64,000 bases of DNA, from the NCBI GenBank assembly GCA_037962975.1, contig CM075673.1:121911001-121975000 (forward strand). The letters run 5' to 3'. This DNA is from Clitoria ternatea. Taxonomy: Eukaryota; Streptophyta; Magnoliopsida; Fabales; Fabaceae. Shown piece by piece: positions 43,846-54,681 of this stretch; the first letter of the stretch is position 1, and each line of letters begins with the position of its first letter. The translations under genes were made by a program, and so were the position numbers. The notes under the pieces were generated by a model. That model ran no database searches, had not been told where the DNA came from, and saw nothing but the letters and a program-made list of their open reading frames with translations.

Positions 43846-45765
43846 ATGGAATTTAACATGAGATCAAGTGACCAAGAAGTGAAGGCAACTGGTTTAAAAA
43901 ATTTGTTACACCTCAAAGTCATCAGATCAAATACTAGCAATCTGTTGTCCTTAAGCAAAAGGATGGATATTACCCAAAAAATAACCTTTACAAGGAAATA
44001 TGGGAAGATCCTAAAATTCTTAGAGGTCGAAGTGCAAGAAGGGGCCCTTACTGCTCTAACTCAGTTTTATGATCCTCCTCTTCGCTGTTTTACATTCAAA
44101 GATTTCCAGTTAGCTCCTACTTTGGAGGAGTTTGAATAGATATTTGGCTTGCCGTTAGAAGATTTGAAACCTTATCGTCGAACTGAACATCATGCTTCAA
44201 TCTTCAGTGTAGCTCGCATCCTCAAGATGGATCCTGAAATGCTTAAGAAGGCTCAATTAAACAGGAACCAAATTTCAGGATTCGCACTAAGCTTCTTTGA
44301 GCAGCAACTCCTCAGTCAGGCAGGGAAAGGAGAATGGGACGTGTTTGTTGACATTTTGGCGTTGGCCATCTATGGTGTGATCCTCTTCCCAAGCCTTGAT
44401 AATTATATTGATTTCAAGGCAATTGATGTTTTCCTAGCTAGAAAGCTTAGGGGTGAAAGTTCCATGACTGCTGTCTTAGCTGATATCTATTGTACAATGG
44501 ATTCCTGTCATAACCGGAATGGGAAAAAGATTGTCTGTTGTCTACCCGCCTTGTATCTATGGCTTACTTCTCATGTCTTCAATCAAGTTGGCAAGGTTGA
44601 ATGTCCTATCTCTGATTTGAAGCTCCTTAGGTTAACCAAGAAGACTAATAGGGAGTGGGCAGGACATCTGGCAGGATTATCTGCTAGCATGATTCGGTGG
44701 TACCCTCAGTGGATGAACGTGGATTCCATTATTTACTGCTGTGGAAAATTTCTGAATGTGCCTCTCATGGGAACTCAAGGATGCATCAATTACAATCCTA
44801 GCATTGCAAAAAGACAACTTGCTTATCCTATGATACAGCCTCCAGAAGAAGAAACAGTAACGCCTTTCCTTCATTATTATATTGAGGGAAATAGTGCTCC
44901 TGTTATTCAAACTGTCATTGATGCTTGGGGCAAGGTTCATAGTAAAGGAAAAGAATTGGGTGTCCGAAGTCATGCTGCAAAAGAAAGTTACCACCAGTGG
45001 ATTTCAAATAGGGTAGCCATTGTTAAATTACCCTTTAAAGATCACGGTGCTCATGTGAGAAATCCAGTTCCCGATGAAAGCAAAGAGATTGAAAATTTGA
45101 GGAGTGAGTTGGCTGAAATGACAAAGAAAAATCAAGCTTTGGAGGATGATTTGATCAAAATTCAACAAGACAATGCTTCCCTTAAGAGAAAAAGGTGTGA
45201 ATTAGAAAATGCCTTTGAAGACATGGGTAAGAAGCGACAAATTGAAAGAGAACATATGATGCAATTGGATCAATGCCTCCAAACAGCGAACAGCCAATTG
45301 AAGACCAAAGAGAAACAAAAGGATGATATATTGGCTGACAAAGGGCGGTTACGAGGAATTCTAGCCAAGACAAAAGAAGAAGCTCAAGTTGAAAAGAACC
45401 TTATGCAAGCGCGAATTGATGAACTAGAACGACAAGTCAGAGATGTCGTCAGTGCTTGCGAGCGTGAAATAAATGAAGAAAAATGGCAAGCCATGGAAGA
45501 CAAGGATAGATATGAAGAGATTATACGTTTAATGACCCTAGAAAGGGTTGAGTTGGAAAGTCTTGTCTATTCTTGGAGAGACCGTTTTTCTAATCTAGCC
45601 GGTCTTGCTAATGGAACACTTGGAAATATTCCTCACCTGTTGAAGAAGGCTGAAGCGATGATGAATCCGCTTTCTACACCAGAGGAAATTACAACATTCA
45701 TCCAATACTGCAAGGGGCGATTGGATGAAATGAAGGTCTGGATTGCTAAAGCAAGAGAGAATTGA
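43846..45765 (+). CDS. Ogre ORF1, DUF7745-like protein with C-terminal coiled coil (one in-frame TAG), copy 1
   Basis: A 640-codon frame from ATG at 43846 to TGA at 45763-45765, interrupted by one TAG at codon 98 (44137-44139). The first part holds FYDPPLRCFTFKDFQLAPTLEEFE; the second, starting IFGLPLEDL, continues the same domain. This is the plant domain I recall as DUF7745, related in layout to plant mobile domains. Codons about 410-560 are heptad-rich and charged (ENLRSELAEM, KTKEKQKDDIL, RIDELERQV), a long coiled coil. ORF1 upstream of gag is a hallmark of Ogre elements; its function is unknown. The TAG is present in both tandem copies, so it predates the tandem. Apart from the stop, the frame is intact over 1.9 kb. 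Confidence 0.8.
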
Positions 45766-45940
45766 TTTTGAGTTGTTGTAACAAACAATGTATCAGAACT
45801 TGTTGATCAATGAATAAATCTCTTGTTGAATTTGCATTTTTCTTCTAACTTAGTACTTTAGAAAAAGACATTCTAAAAGAAAGGTTTATCTTTACTTACC
45901 GATATTTAAAATTCATCATGTATTTACTTTACATCTCTTT
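45766..45940 (+). other. Ogre ORF1-gag spacer, copy 1
   Basis: A short AT-rich spacer with acceptor-like sites (TTCTTCTAACTTAG ending at 45853, and ACTTTAG at 45861). No gene. Confidence 0.6.
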
Positions 45941-48900
45941 ATGTCATTTAACAATACTTGTTCTTGTACCAAGGGGGGTTTCTTTGTATTTATTCACATC
46001 ACGGGGAGAAGGGGCTCAAAGCATCCTTATCAAACTAGACTGCAAACAAGACTCATGGCAGAGCCGGAAAGCGCAGTTGAAGAATTAAGGAATGAAGTTG
46101 GCCAGATCAAGGAGCAGATGGCAGAAATACTTAAGCTTCTTGAAAGAAGAGGTACAGAAAGGGGATCTTCTGCAGGAAATGGGGAACAAACATCCACTCC
46201 TCAAGTTCAAGCTCAAGAGGGGAACCCTATACCTTTAAATGATCCTATTCCAGTCACTGAAACTCCATTCATCTCACACCAACCTTATGGTATGCCATTG
46301 CCACCTTTTGTTTCCCAAGACGGGAATGTTCAGCAAGCATATGCTTGGCCTCCATATGGCTTACCTCAAGGATATTACACCATGCATCCTAATCCCAATC
46401 AAGAGAATCCTCCTGCTGTTCAACAAATTCCCAATCCCCCTGTATCTAACCCTCCAAATTTCAACCAATCAACAGCAATTCCCCAAAACACTCAGGCTCC
46501 ACCCAATGTCACTCCACCTAATACAATTCCACCACAAAATCACCAGACTCCAAATGATGCCACACAACAAAACCCACAAGCAGTGCCATATTATTTCCCT
46601 TATGGTTGCCCAATACCACAGGCAGGTGTTTCCCAAAACTTGTCACACAAAGCTCAAGTCCCTCCACCAAATCCTGATCAGCCAGCAGCGCCTTTGTCAA
46701 AAGGGCAAATGGAAATATTGGAAGAAAGGTTGCGTGCAGTAGAGGGAGGAAGTGGCTTAGGCGTAACAAATGTTTCTGAATTATGCCTAGTTCCAGATGT
46801 AATAATTCCTCCCAAATTCAAATTGCCGGAATTTGATAAATACAAAGGAACAACTTGTCCTCGTAACCATTTGACCATGTACTGCCGAAAGATGGCTGGG
46901 TATGCTTATGATGAAAAGTTACTGATCCATTTTTTTCAAGATAGCCTTGCTGGGGCAGCGTTGAGCTGGTACACTCACCTTGAACGAACTCGTATTCGTT
47001 GTTGGAAGGATCTAGCCGATGCCTTTCTGAAGCAATATAAATACAATATGGACATGGCACCAGACCGGCTACAACTTCAGAATATGACCAAAAGGAATAC
47101 TGAGTCCTTCAAAGAATATGCTCAACGATGGAGGGAAATGGCTGCACAAGTTGAACCACCTTTGATAGAGAAAGAGATAGTGGCAATGTTCATTGACACT
47201 CTTCAGCCACCGTTCTATGAAAGGATGCTTGGGAGTGTATCATCAAGCTTTTCTGATATGGTGGTAATAGGGGAAAGAATTGAAAGCGGTTTGAGAACAG
47301 GAAAAGTTGTCCAAAGTTCCCCATCAATAGGAAGACCTATGACAGGGGCAGGAAGAAGAAAGGGTGAGGAAGCAAATGCTGTAATGGGAAATCAAGGTCA
47401 ACATAATCAAAAAATGTTTCAACCTTCCCCTTTCCCTTTCCCACCTCATTATCCACCGTACGGACCTTACCCTTATGTAGCTGCTGCTTCTGGAAATTCA
47501 TTTCCCCATCCTCAATCATATAGACCCCCACCCGTCCATAATTTCAAGAATACACCACCACCTCCTCCCCAACAATGGATGCAAAATCCTAACCCAAATC
47601 TTCCACAAAAAAAGCCAAACAATGACCGTCCTTCTGTCCAATTTGATCCAATTCCCATGACATATACTGAACTTTTGCCTCAACTTCTCAAAAGTTCTCT
47701 TGTTGTACGATGTCCTTTAAAACCCGTAGGGCCACCCTATCCTAAGGGGTATGATCCTAATGTGAAGTGTGATTATCATGCTGGGGCACCGGGGCATTCT
47801 ACAGAAAATTGCATTGCCTTAAAGTTTAAGGTACGTGATTTGATAAATGCCAAGTGGTTGGATTTCGAAGAAGGCTCCCCAAATGTGATTAGAAATCCTT
47901 TGCCTAATCATGGAAATACTGGGGTAAATGCAATAACACATGACTTGGGAAGTGATCATTGTCCCCCTTGCAATGATGTCAACATGATCCATGGGCAGCA
48001 TGGTACAGACTCAGTAAGCCCAGTCACCCCTGTTCCTTTGGTGGTCTATTACACCAAGAAACCTTTGACTGAACCAGTCATGAACCATCCGTCCTTGACA
48101 ATTAGGACCCCATCTCCATTTTCATACAAGGATACCCATGCAGTACCTTGGAAGTATGAAGTGGATGTAATCCCTCAACTCCTAAAGGGATCGTCATCCT
48201 CAGTAACCAATATTTCCGAGACAAGTGGAATGAATAGGAGTGGACGAGTTTATGCTCCTGAAAACTTGAGAAAGGAGGATGTACCTGTAAGTGAAAAAGA
48301 AAGTCGTGGTAAAGAACAAGATCCTCCCCAAAGAATAACAGAGGAAGATGCTTGTGAATTTTTGAAATTCATTAAGCAAAGCGAATACCAGGTCCTCAAC
48401 CAGTTAAACCGTACTCCTGCAAAAATATCCTTGTTATCTCTCTTATTGGACTCAGAACCACATCGTGGAAGGTTATTGAAGGTCTTGAATAAAGCACATG
48501 TTGCGAAAGATATTTCGCCAGAAAGGTTTGAAGGGATAGTGGGGCATATTGCCTCAAATGACTACTTAACTTTCACCGACGAAGAGATACCTGCTGAAGG
48601 AAGAGGTCATAATAAGGCATTACACATCTCTGTCAAGTGTCGGGATCATATCGTAGCCAAGGTCCTAGTTGATAATGGCTCCTCTCTGAATATCATGCCA
48701 AAGTCCACTTTAAATCAACTACCTTTTGATGGGTCACATATGAAGCCAAGCTCAATGGTAGTAAGAGCTTTTGACGGTACTCGGAGAGAGGTCATTGGAG
48801 ATATTGAGATCCCCATCCAAGTGGGCCCATGCACCTTCAATGTATTATTTCAAGTGATGGACATCAATCCTGCTTATAGCTGCCTATTGGGGAGGCCTTG

Positions 48901-49531
48901 GATACATTCTGCCGGTGTGGTTCCATCTACCCTTCATCAAAAGCTTAAATTTGTGGTAAACAACAAGCTAATCATTGTCTCTGGTGAGGGAGATTTCCTT
49001 ATCAGTAAGCCCATGTCAACTCCATATATAGAAGCGGCTGAAGAAAGTCTTGAGACTTCCTTCCAATCATTGGAAATTGCTCACACCACCTATGTGAGCG
49101 AAGGGTTACAACTAGCTCGTCCTTCTAAAGCTTCTATGATGGTAGCTAAAGTGATGATGAAGTCTGGATTCCAGCCAGGGAAAGGGCTTGGGAAGATGCT
49201 TGATGGAGGAGTAGACCCATTATTGGTTAAGGAGAATAAAAACGGCTTTGGGCTGGGGTATCATCCATCTCCAATGGAAAGAGCAAAGGTTTTCACAGAT
49301 AAGAGAGAAAAGCGACTTGCACGGTTAGAAAACCGAGAACCCCTAACTGCGAAGATCCCTATCTGTGACCTTTACCGAAGCTTCAGGAGTGCAGGCTTGA
49401 CATCTCCAGACCAAGTGGCAGTCATCGATGATGAGTCCAAGAGAGAAGAAGACTTGATTTACCCTTGTCCTTCAGATACTGAACTGTGTAATTGGGAAGC
49501 CGTTGAGCTTCCAGAGATCATTTCAAAGTAA
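45941..49531 (+). CDS. Ogre gag-protease-G-patch polyprotein (first exon), copy 1
   Basis: An intact 1196-codon frame. The first ATG is at 45941, but MAEPESAVEELR at codon 39 (46055) may be the real start. Domains: an N-terminal coiled coil (EELRNEVGQIKEQMAEILKLL), a Pro/Gln/Asn-rich region (codons 70-260), a retrotransposon gag capsid (about 289-455, PKFKLPEFDKYKG to GLRTGKV), a zinc-knuckle variant CX2HX5HX4C at 610-624, an aspartic protease with VDNGSS (Asp about 911) and HS(A)GVVPS downstream, and a G-patch (about 1066-1108: KVMMKSGFQPGKGLGK, GFGLGYHP). A DNG active site is usual in Tat/Ogre proteases. The stop at 49529 falls inside a predicted intron, so translation can continue into pol after splicing. 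Confidence 0.92.
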   Translation: MSFNNTCSCTKGGFFVFIHITGRRGSKHPYQTRLQTRLMAEPESAVEELRNEVGQIKEQMAEILKLLERRGTERGSSAGNGEQTSTPQVQAQEGNPIPLNDPIPVTETPFISHQPYGMPLPPFVSQDGNVQQAYAWPPYGLPQGYYTMHPNPNQENPPAVQQIPNPPVSNPPNFNQSTAIPQNTQAPPNVTPPNTIPPQNHQTPNDATQQNPQAVPYYFPYGCPIPQAGVSQNLSHKAQVPPPNPDQPAAPLSKGQMEILEERLRAVEGGSGLGVTNVSELCLVPDVIIPPKFKLPEFDKYKGTTCPRNHLTMYCRKMAGYAYDEKLLIHFFQDSLAGAALSWYTHLERTRIRCWKDLADAFLKQYKYNMDMAPDRLQLQNMTKRNTESFKEYAQRWREMAAQVEPPLIEKEIVAMFIDTLQPPFYERMLGSVSSSFSDMVVIGERIESGLRTGKVVQSSPSIGRPMTGAGRRKGEEANAVMGNQGQHNQKMFQPSPFPFPPHYPPYGPYPYVAAASGNSFPHPQSYRPPPVHNFKNTPPPPPQQWMQNPNPNLPQKKPNNDRPSVQFDPIPMTYTELLPQLLKSSLVVRCPLKPVGPPYPKGYDPNVKCDYHAGAPGHSTENCIALKFKVRDLINAKWLDFEEGSPNVIRNPLPNHGNTGVNAITHDLGSDHCPPCNDVNMIHGQHGTDSVSPVTPVPLVVYYTKKPLTEPVMNHPSLTIRTPSPFSYKDTHAVPWKYEVDVIPQLLKGSSSSVTNISETSGMNRSGRVYAPENLRKEDVPVSEKESRGKEQDPPQRITEEDACEFLKFIKQSEYQVLNQLNRTPAKISLLSLLLDSEPHRGRLLKVLNKAHVAKDISPERFEGIVGHIASNDYLTFTDEEIPAEGRGHNKALHISVKCRDHIVAKVLVDNGSSLNIMPKSTLNQLPFDGSHMKPSSMVVRAFDGTRREVIGDIEIPIQVGPCTFNVLFQVMDINPAYSCLLGRPWIHSAGVVPSTLHQKLKFVVNNKLIIVSGEGDFLISKPMSTPYIEAAEESLETSFQSLEIAHTTYVSEGLQLARPSKASMMVAKVMMKSGFQPGKGLGKMLDGGVDPLLVKENKNGFGLGYHPSPMERAKVFTDKREKRLARLENREPLTAKIPICDLYRSFRSAGLTSPDQVAVIDDESKREEDLIYPCPSDTELCNWEAVELPEIISK

Positions 49532-49697
49532 TTGTTCACTTTGTAGGTTTTTGTTTAAATCCTTTGGCTATGCCTAAAGCCTTAGGATGAGTTTTAATAA
49601 GGGCAAAACATGTTTCCTTTATCATTTCAAATAAATAAAAGTTAAGTTCAATTATCATTTTCCTTATTTTGCCTTTTTTATATTAAATAAATTGCAG
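49528..49697 (+). other. Predicted Ogre intron between protease and RT
   Basis: A donor at 49528 (TCAAA/GTAATTG) and an acceptor ending at 49697 (T-rich tract, AAATTGCAG/A) define a 170-nt GT-AG intron. It contains the gag-protease stop codon and the stop before pol. The two flanking frames differ (frame 2 and frame 1), and excision at these sites brings them into phase. An intron at this position is reported for Ogre elements. Confidence 0.75.
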
Positions 49698-52600
49698 ATC
49701 TGAAATTGAATTCCAAAATAATAAGATTGCTTTCTCCCATCATGATTTTAATCCAACAAGCGAAGAGGATGAAGAGTCCGATGAACCTTCCCCTGAATTA
49801 CTAAGGCTGCTAGATCAGGAAGATAAAGAAATTTCTCCCTATCTAGAAATTGTTGAAGTCATAAATTTAGGGAGTGAAGAAAACAAACAAGAAGTCAAAA
49901 TCGGCACCTCTTTGAGTAGAGAACATAAGACAGAATTAATAGAATTATTGGTCGAATTCAGCGATGTGTTTGCTTGGTCGTATCAGGATATGCCGGGATT
50001 AGATAACTGCATCGTTGAACACAAGTTGCCATTGAAACCCGGTTGCGTCCCCATAAAGCAAAAGTTGAGAAGGATGAAGCCAGAAATGCTCTTAAAGATT
50101 AAAGAAGAGATAACCAAACAGTTGGATGTCGGGTTCTTGGCTGTCTCCAAATACCCTGAATGGGTGGCCAACATTGTTCCGGTCCCGAAGAAAGATGGAA
50201 AGGTGCGAATGTGTGTTGATTACCGGGATTTGAATAGAGCTAGCCCAAAAGATGACTTTCCATTGCCACATATTGATGTTCTTGTTGATAACACGGCCCA
50301 ACATTCCATTTTTTCATTTATGGATGGATTTTCTGGGTACAATCAAATCAAGATGGCACCCGAAGACATGGAAAAAACCACTTTCATTACTTTGTGGGGA
50401 ACCTTCTGCTACAAGGTGATGTCTTTTGGATTGAAAAATGCCGGTGCCACTTACCAAAGAGCGATGGTAACTCTATTTCATGACATGATGCATAAAGAGA
50501 TAGAGGTTTATGTGGATGATATTATTGCCAAATCCAAATCCATTGAAGGTCACTTGATTGACTTACGAAAGCTCTTTGAACGCCTGAGAAAATTCAAACT
50601 CAGATTAAATCCGGCTAAATGCACTTTTGGGGCTAGCTCTAGAAGGTTGCTTGGTTTCATTGTCAGTGAGAAAGGTATCGAAGTGGATCCTGATAAAGTA
50701 AAGGCAATCATGGAAATGCCCGCTCCTAGCACTGAAAAAGAAGTACGAGGATTCCTTGGAAGGTTGAATTACATAGCTCGTTTCATTTCTCAACTAACAG
50801 CTGTATGTAATCCAATCTTTAAGTTGCTTCGTAAAAATCAACCATCACAATGGAATGATGATTGTCAGGAGGCCTTTGACCAAATAAAGCGATACTTGCA
50901 ATCCCCACCGATCTTGGTTCCCCCAACCCCAGGAAGACCACTCCTGTTGTATTTGACGGTGATAAATGAGTCTATGGGCTCTGTACTGGGGCAACATGAT
51001 GAGTCTGGGAGAAAAGAGCATGCTATTTACTATTTGAGCAAGAAGTTCACTGAGTGCGAAGCACGATATTCTATTGTGGAACGAACTTGTTGTGCATTAG
51101 CATGGGCTGCTCGTCGCCTAAGGCAATACATGTTATCTTATACTACTTGGTTGATATCTAAGATGGACCCAATTAAGTACATCTTTGAAAAACCGGCTCT
51201 GACGGGAAGAATAGCTCGTTGGCAGGTTCTTTTGACTAAGTATGATATCATTCATGTCACCCAAAAAGCTGTAAGAGGGAGTGCTTTAGCTTATCACTTG
51301 GCCCACCATCCCCTAAAAGAGTACCAACCAATGTCATTTGAATTTCCTGATGAAAATATTATGATGTTGTCAGAAGAGAAAGATTATCCTAATAGAACTT
51401 GGATTTTGATGTTCGATGGGGCGTCGAATACACTGGGGCATGGGATTGGGGCCATCCTAATCTCACCAGATAACAAGCTTTTCCCATTCACTGCTAGACT
51501 TTGTTTTGATTGTACCAATAATATTGCAGAATATGAAGCTTGTGTTTTGGGGATTCAGGCGGCACTTGAAGCAAAGGTGAAATCTCTACAAATATACGGA
51601 GATTCTGCCTTGGTGATTCATCAACTGAAAGAAGAATGGGATACTAGAGATGGAAAATTGATTCCTTATCAAGCTCACATCATGGAACTAATCAAAGGGT
51701 TTGATGAAGTCTCTTTCCATCATATTCCTCGGGATGATAACCAATTAGCCGATGCTTTGGCCACGTTGGCCTCCATGTTCAACGTAAGTAGGGATTGTGA
51801 CATGCCCTTCATCGAGATTGAAAGGCGTCTCGAACCTGCATATTGTCATGAGATAGAAGAAGAGCCCGATGGGAAACCATGGTTTCATGACATCAAAAAT
51901 TATATTCAAAATCAAGAATATCCTCCTGGTATCTCAGAAAATGATAAAAGAACCCTCAGGCGCCTAGCCATGAATTTCTTTATGACTGGGAATACACTCT
52001 ATAAGAGAAATTATGATTCTGTTCTCCTTCGTTGCGTAGACGTGACGGAAGCTAACAAAATCATGAAGGATGTTCATGAAGGGCCTTTCGGAACACATGC
52101 AAATGGGCACTCGATGGCAAGAAAAATTCTCAGATCTGGATATTATTGGATGACAATGGAAAATGATTGTCATAACTATGCCAAGAAATGTCACAAGTGT
52201 CAAACCTATGCAGATAACATTCATGCACCACCATCTTCTTTGCACGTTCTAACTGTGCCTTGGCCTTTTGCTATGTGGGGCATAGATGTTATTGGTCCCA
52301 TTGAACCAAAAGCATCGAATGGGCATCGCTTTATTTTGGTGGCCATTGATTACTTCACTAAGTGGGTTGAAGCAGCTTCTTACACCAACGTGACTAAAAA
52401 TGTTGTGGTCAAATTCATCAAGAGAGAATTGATTTGTAGATATGGTTTACCAAATCAGATCATCACTGATAATGGTACAAACCTAAATAATAAAATGATG
52501 CATGAACTTTGTGAGGAATTCAAAATCAAACACCTCAATTCATCTCCATACAGACCTAAGATGAATGGAGCAGTGGAAGCTGCTAACAAAAATATAAAGA

Positions 52601-53127
52601 AAATCATACAAAAGATGGTTGAAACCTACAAAGACTGGAGTGAGTTGCTTCCTTTTGCTTTACATGGGTATCGTACCTCTGTACGAACTTCGACAGGGGC
52701 AACACCCTTCTCATTGGTGTATGGTATGGAAGCTGTTTTACCAATAAAAGTGGAAATTCCGTCTTTAAAAGTAATCATGGATGCCAAATTAGAAGAAGCT
52801 GAATGGGTTCGGTCCCGGTATGATCAATTAAATTTAATTGATGGGAAAAGGTTAACCGCTCTCTGTCATGGGCAGTTATACCAAAAGCGTATGAAGAAGG
52901 CATACGAAAAGAAAGTACGACCTCGTCAATTTCATGAAGGTGATTTGGTACTGAAGAAAATCTTACCGAATCAAAATGATCACCGAGGCAAATGGAAGCC
53001 AAATTATGAAGGACCATTCGTCGTAAAGAGAGCCTTTTCTGGAGGAGCTTTGATTTTGACGAACATGGATGGTGAGGAGTTATCTTTCCCGGTCAATTCA
53101 GATGCAGTCAAGAAGTATTATGCTTAA
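49698..53127 (+). CDS. Ogre RT - RNase H - archaeal-type RNase H - integrase (second exon), copy 1
   Basis: Open without interruption from 49687. No ATG is needed if it is spliced. Counting from 49912: RT about 60-290 with VPKKDGKVRMCVDYRDLN, FSGYNQIKMA and catalytic YVDD at 200-203; a degenerate first RNase H (about 340-470) with Leu-Thr where the first Asp should be; a second, archaeal-type RNase H (about 497-640) starting MFDGAS (Asp about 502), then NNIAEYEACVLGI and GDSALVIHQL; integrase with HHCC region (about 722-765) and catalytic Asp 792, Asp 853 and Glu 889 (35 residues between the last two); and a C-terminal region ending YYA. All catalytic residues are present, so this copy may encode active enzymes. 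Dual RNase H is a mark of the Tat lineage. Confidence 0.93.
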
Positions 53128-53683
53128 AAGTTTGGATTAAAATTATGATATAAACTTGTAATTTTCCCAAGTAAATATATGAAATTCTCAATTTCAGTTC
53201 CAATCCTTGTCTTGTCAGGTTTCATTTGCATGCATTTTGTGGAAAATATTAAAAAAAATCATGAAAGGCATATTTTTAATCTCAAATAAGCTTGATACTT
53301 CCCAATTACACAGACCTTGGTAATCAGGATATTCCGCTCTGCCATGAGTAATAACAAGTCCCATGAGGATTGTGGTAGTCACCTGGAGGAAGCAAGATCT
53401 TTGACCTTTGGTTTTCCACTTGACTATTTCTTCCATGCAGGTTTGAGGGTACAACAAGGACAAACGCTCCCCATGAAGAGTCGAGATCAACAGTTTCAGC
53501 CTATCCCCTAACTCCAGTCGGGATGGTTTACTAAGATGTGAAAATGCAATCCTTGTATTCACTCAGAACCCACACTAAACTAGAAAAGTTAATCTCAGAC
53601 ACATTCTTCTTGATCATAAATCTCATATAATTCTCTACCATAAGTCATTATGGTAGAGGTATCTCCCTTAAGTCTTACTTCAT
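53128..53683 (+). other. Ogre 3' UTR, first part
   Basis: Non-coding DNA after the integrase stop. No gene was seen; two short frames on opposite strands (53215-53562) are chance. Confidence 0.7.
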
Positions 53684-54490
53684 GTCCAAGCCTAAGGTAT
53701 CCATTCCTAGGCTACTCAGATCAAATCAGGGGCATTTCCCCAGTCATTTAGTTTCATGTCAAAGCCTCAGGTATCCATCCCTAGGCTATCTCAACCAAAA
53801 TCAAATCAGGGGCATTTCCCCAGTCATTTAGTTTCATGTCAAAGCCTCAGGTATCCATCCCTAGGCTATCTCAATCAAAATCAAATCAGGGGCATCCCCC
53901 CAGTCATTTAGTTTCATGTCAAAGCTTCAGGTATCCTTCCCTAGGCTATCTCAATCAAAATCAAATCAGGGGCATCTTCCCAGTCATTTAGTTTCATGTC
54001 AAAGCTTCAGGTATCCTTCCCTAGGCTATCTCAATCAAAATCAAATCAGGGGCATCCCCCCAATCATTTAGTTTTATGTCAAAGCTTCAGGTATCCATCC
54101 CTAGGCTATCTCAATCAAAATCAAATCAGGGGCATCCCCCCAGTCATTTAGTTTCATGTCAAAGCCTCAGGTATCTATCCCTAGGCTATCTCAATCAAAA
54201 TCAAATCAGGGGCATCCCCCCAGTCATTTAGTTTCATGTCAAAGCTTCAAGTATCCTTCCCTAGGCTATCTCAATCAAAATCAAATCAGGGGCATCTTCC
54301 CAGTCATTTAGTTTCATGTCAAAGCTTCAGGTATCCTTCCCTAGGCTATCTCAATCAAAATCATTCAGGGGCATCCCCCTGTCATCTATTTTGTGTCGAA
54401 GCCTCAAATACCCATTCTTAGGCTCCTCGAAATGTCAAGACAACTTCATATTTTTCCAAAGCTTCAGGTATTAACCCCTAGGTTATGCCA
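53684..54490 (+). repeat. 80-bp tandem repeat in the Ogre 3' UTR
   Basis: About nine units with an 80-bp period; CAAATCAGGGGCAT begins at 53722, 53802, 53882, 53962, 54042, 54122, 54202 and 54282, and a diverged TCATTCAGGGGCAT at 54360. Units are 90% or more alike in the middle and degrade at the ends. Each also carries CAGTCATTTAGTTTCATGTC and TCCCTAGGCTATCTC. Tandem repeats between pol and the 3' LTR are known for Ogre elements and can seed satellite DNA. Confidence 0.93.
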
Positions 54491-54655
54491 TTTATCTTCC
54501 TGTCATGTTCCAAGTGCCTCTCCTTAAACTGTCTAGCATAGAGACAACACCATTCGGCTATTTACTTCTTGTCAAAAGTTGTCGAGTATTCTTAGTGGTG
54601 TTCACGTCTTTACTTTCTTTTCACATCAATAATATGAATATGTCTCATATTCTTT

Positions 54656-54681
54656 CATGAAAAGAAGTAAAGAGGGGCATC
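54656..54681 (+). other. Ogre polypurine tract
   Basis: AAAAGAAGTAAAGAGGGG followed by CATC ends at the first base of the LTR TGTGAACACC. It is the expected plus-strand primer site. Confidence 0.85.

Noticed and set aside
44677..44994. Minus-strand 105-codon frame (also at 59961-60278)
   Set aside because: Antisense shadow of ORF1; no recognisable motif.
46239..46742. Plus-strand 167-codon frame overlapping gag
   Set aside because: Out-of-frame shadow of the Pro/Gln-rich gag region.
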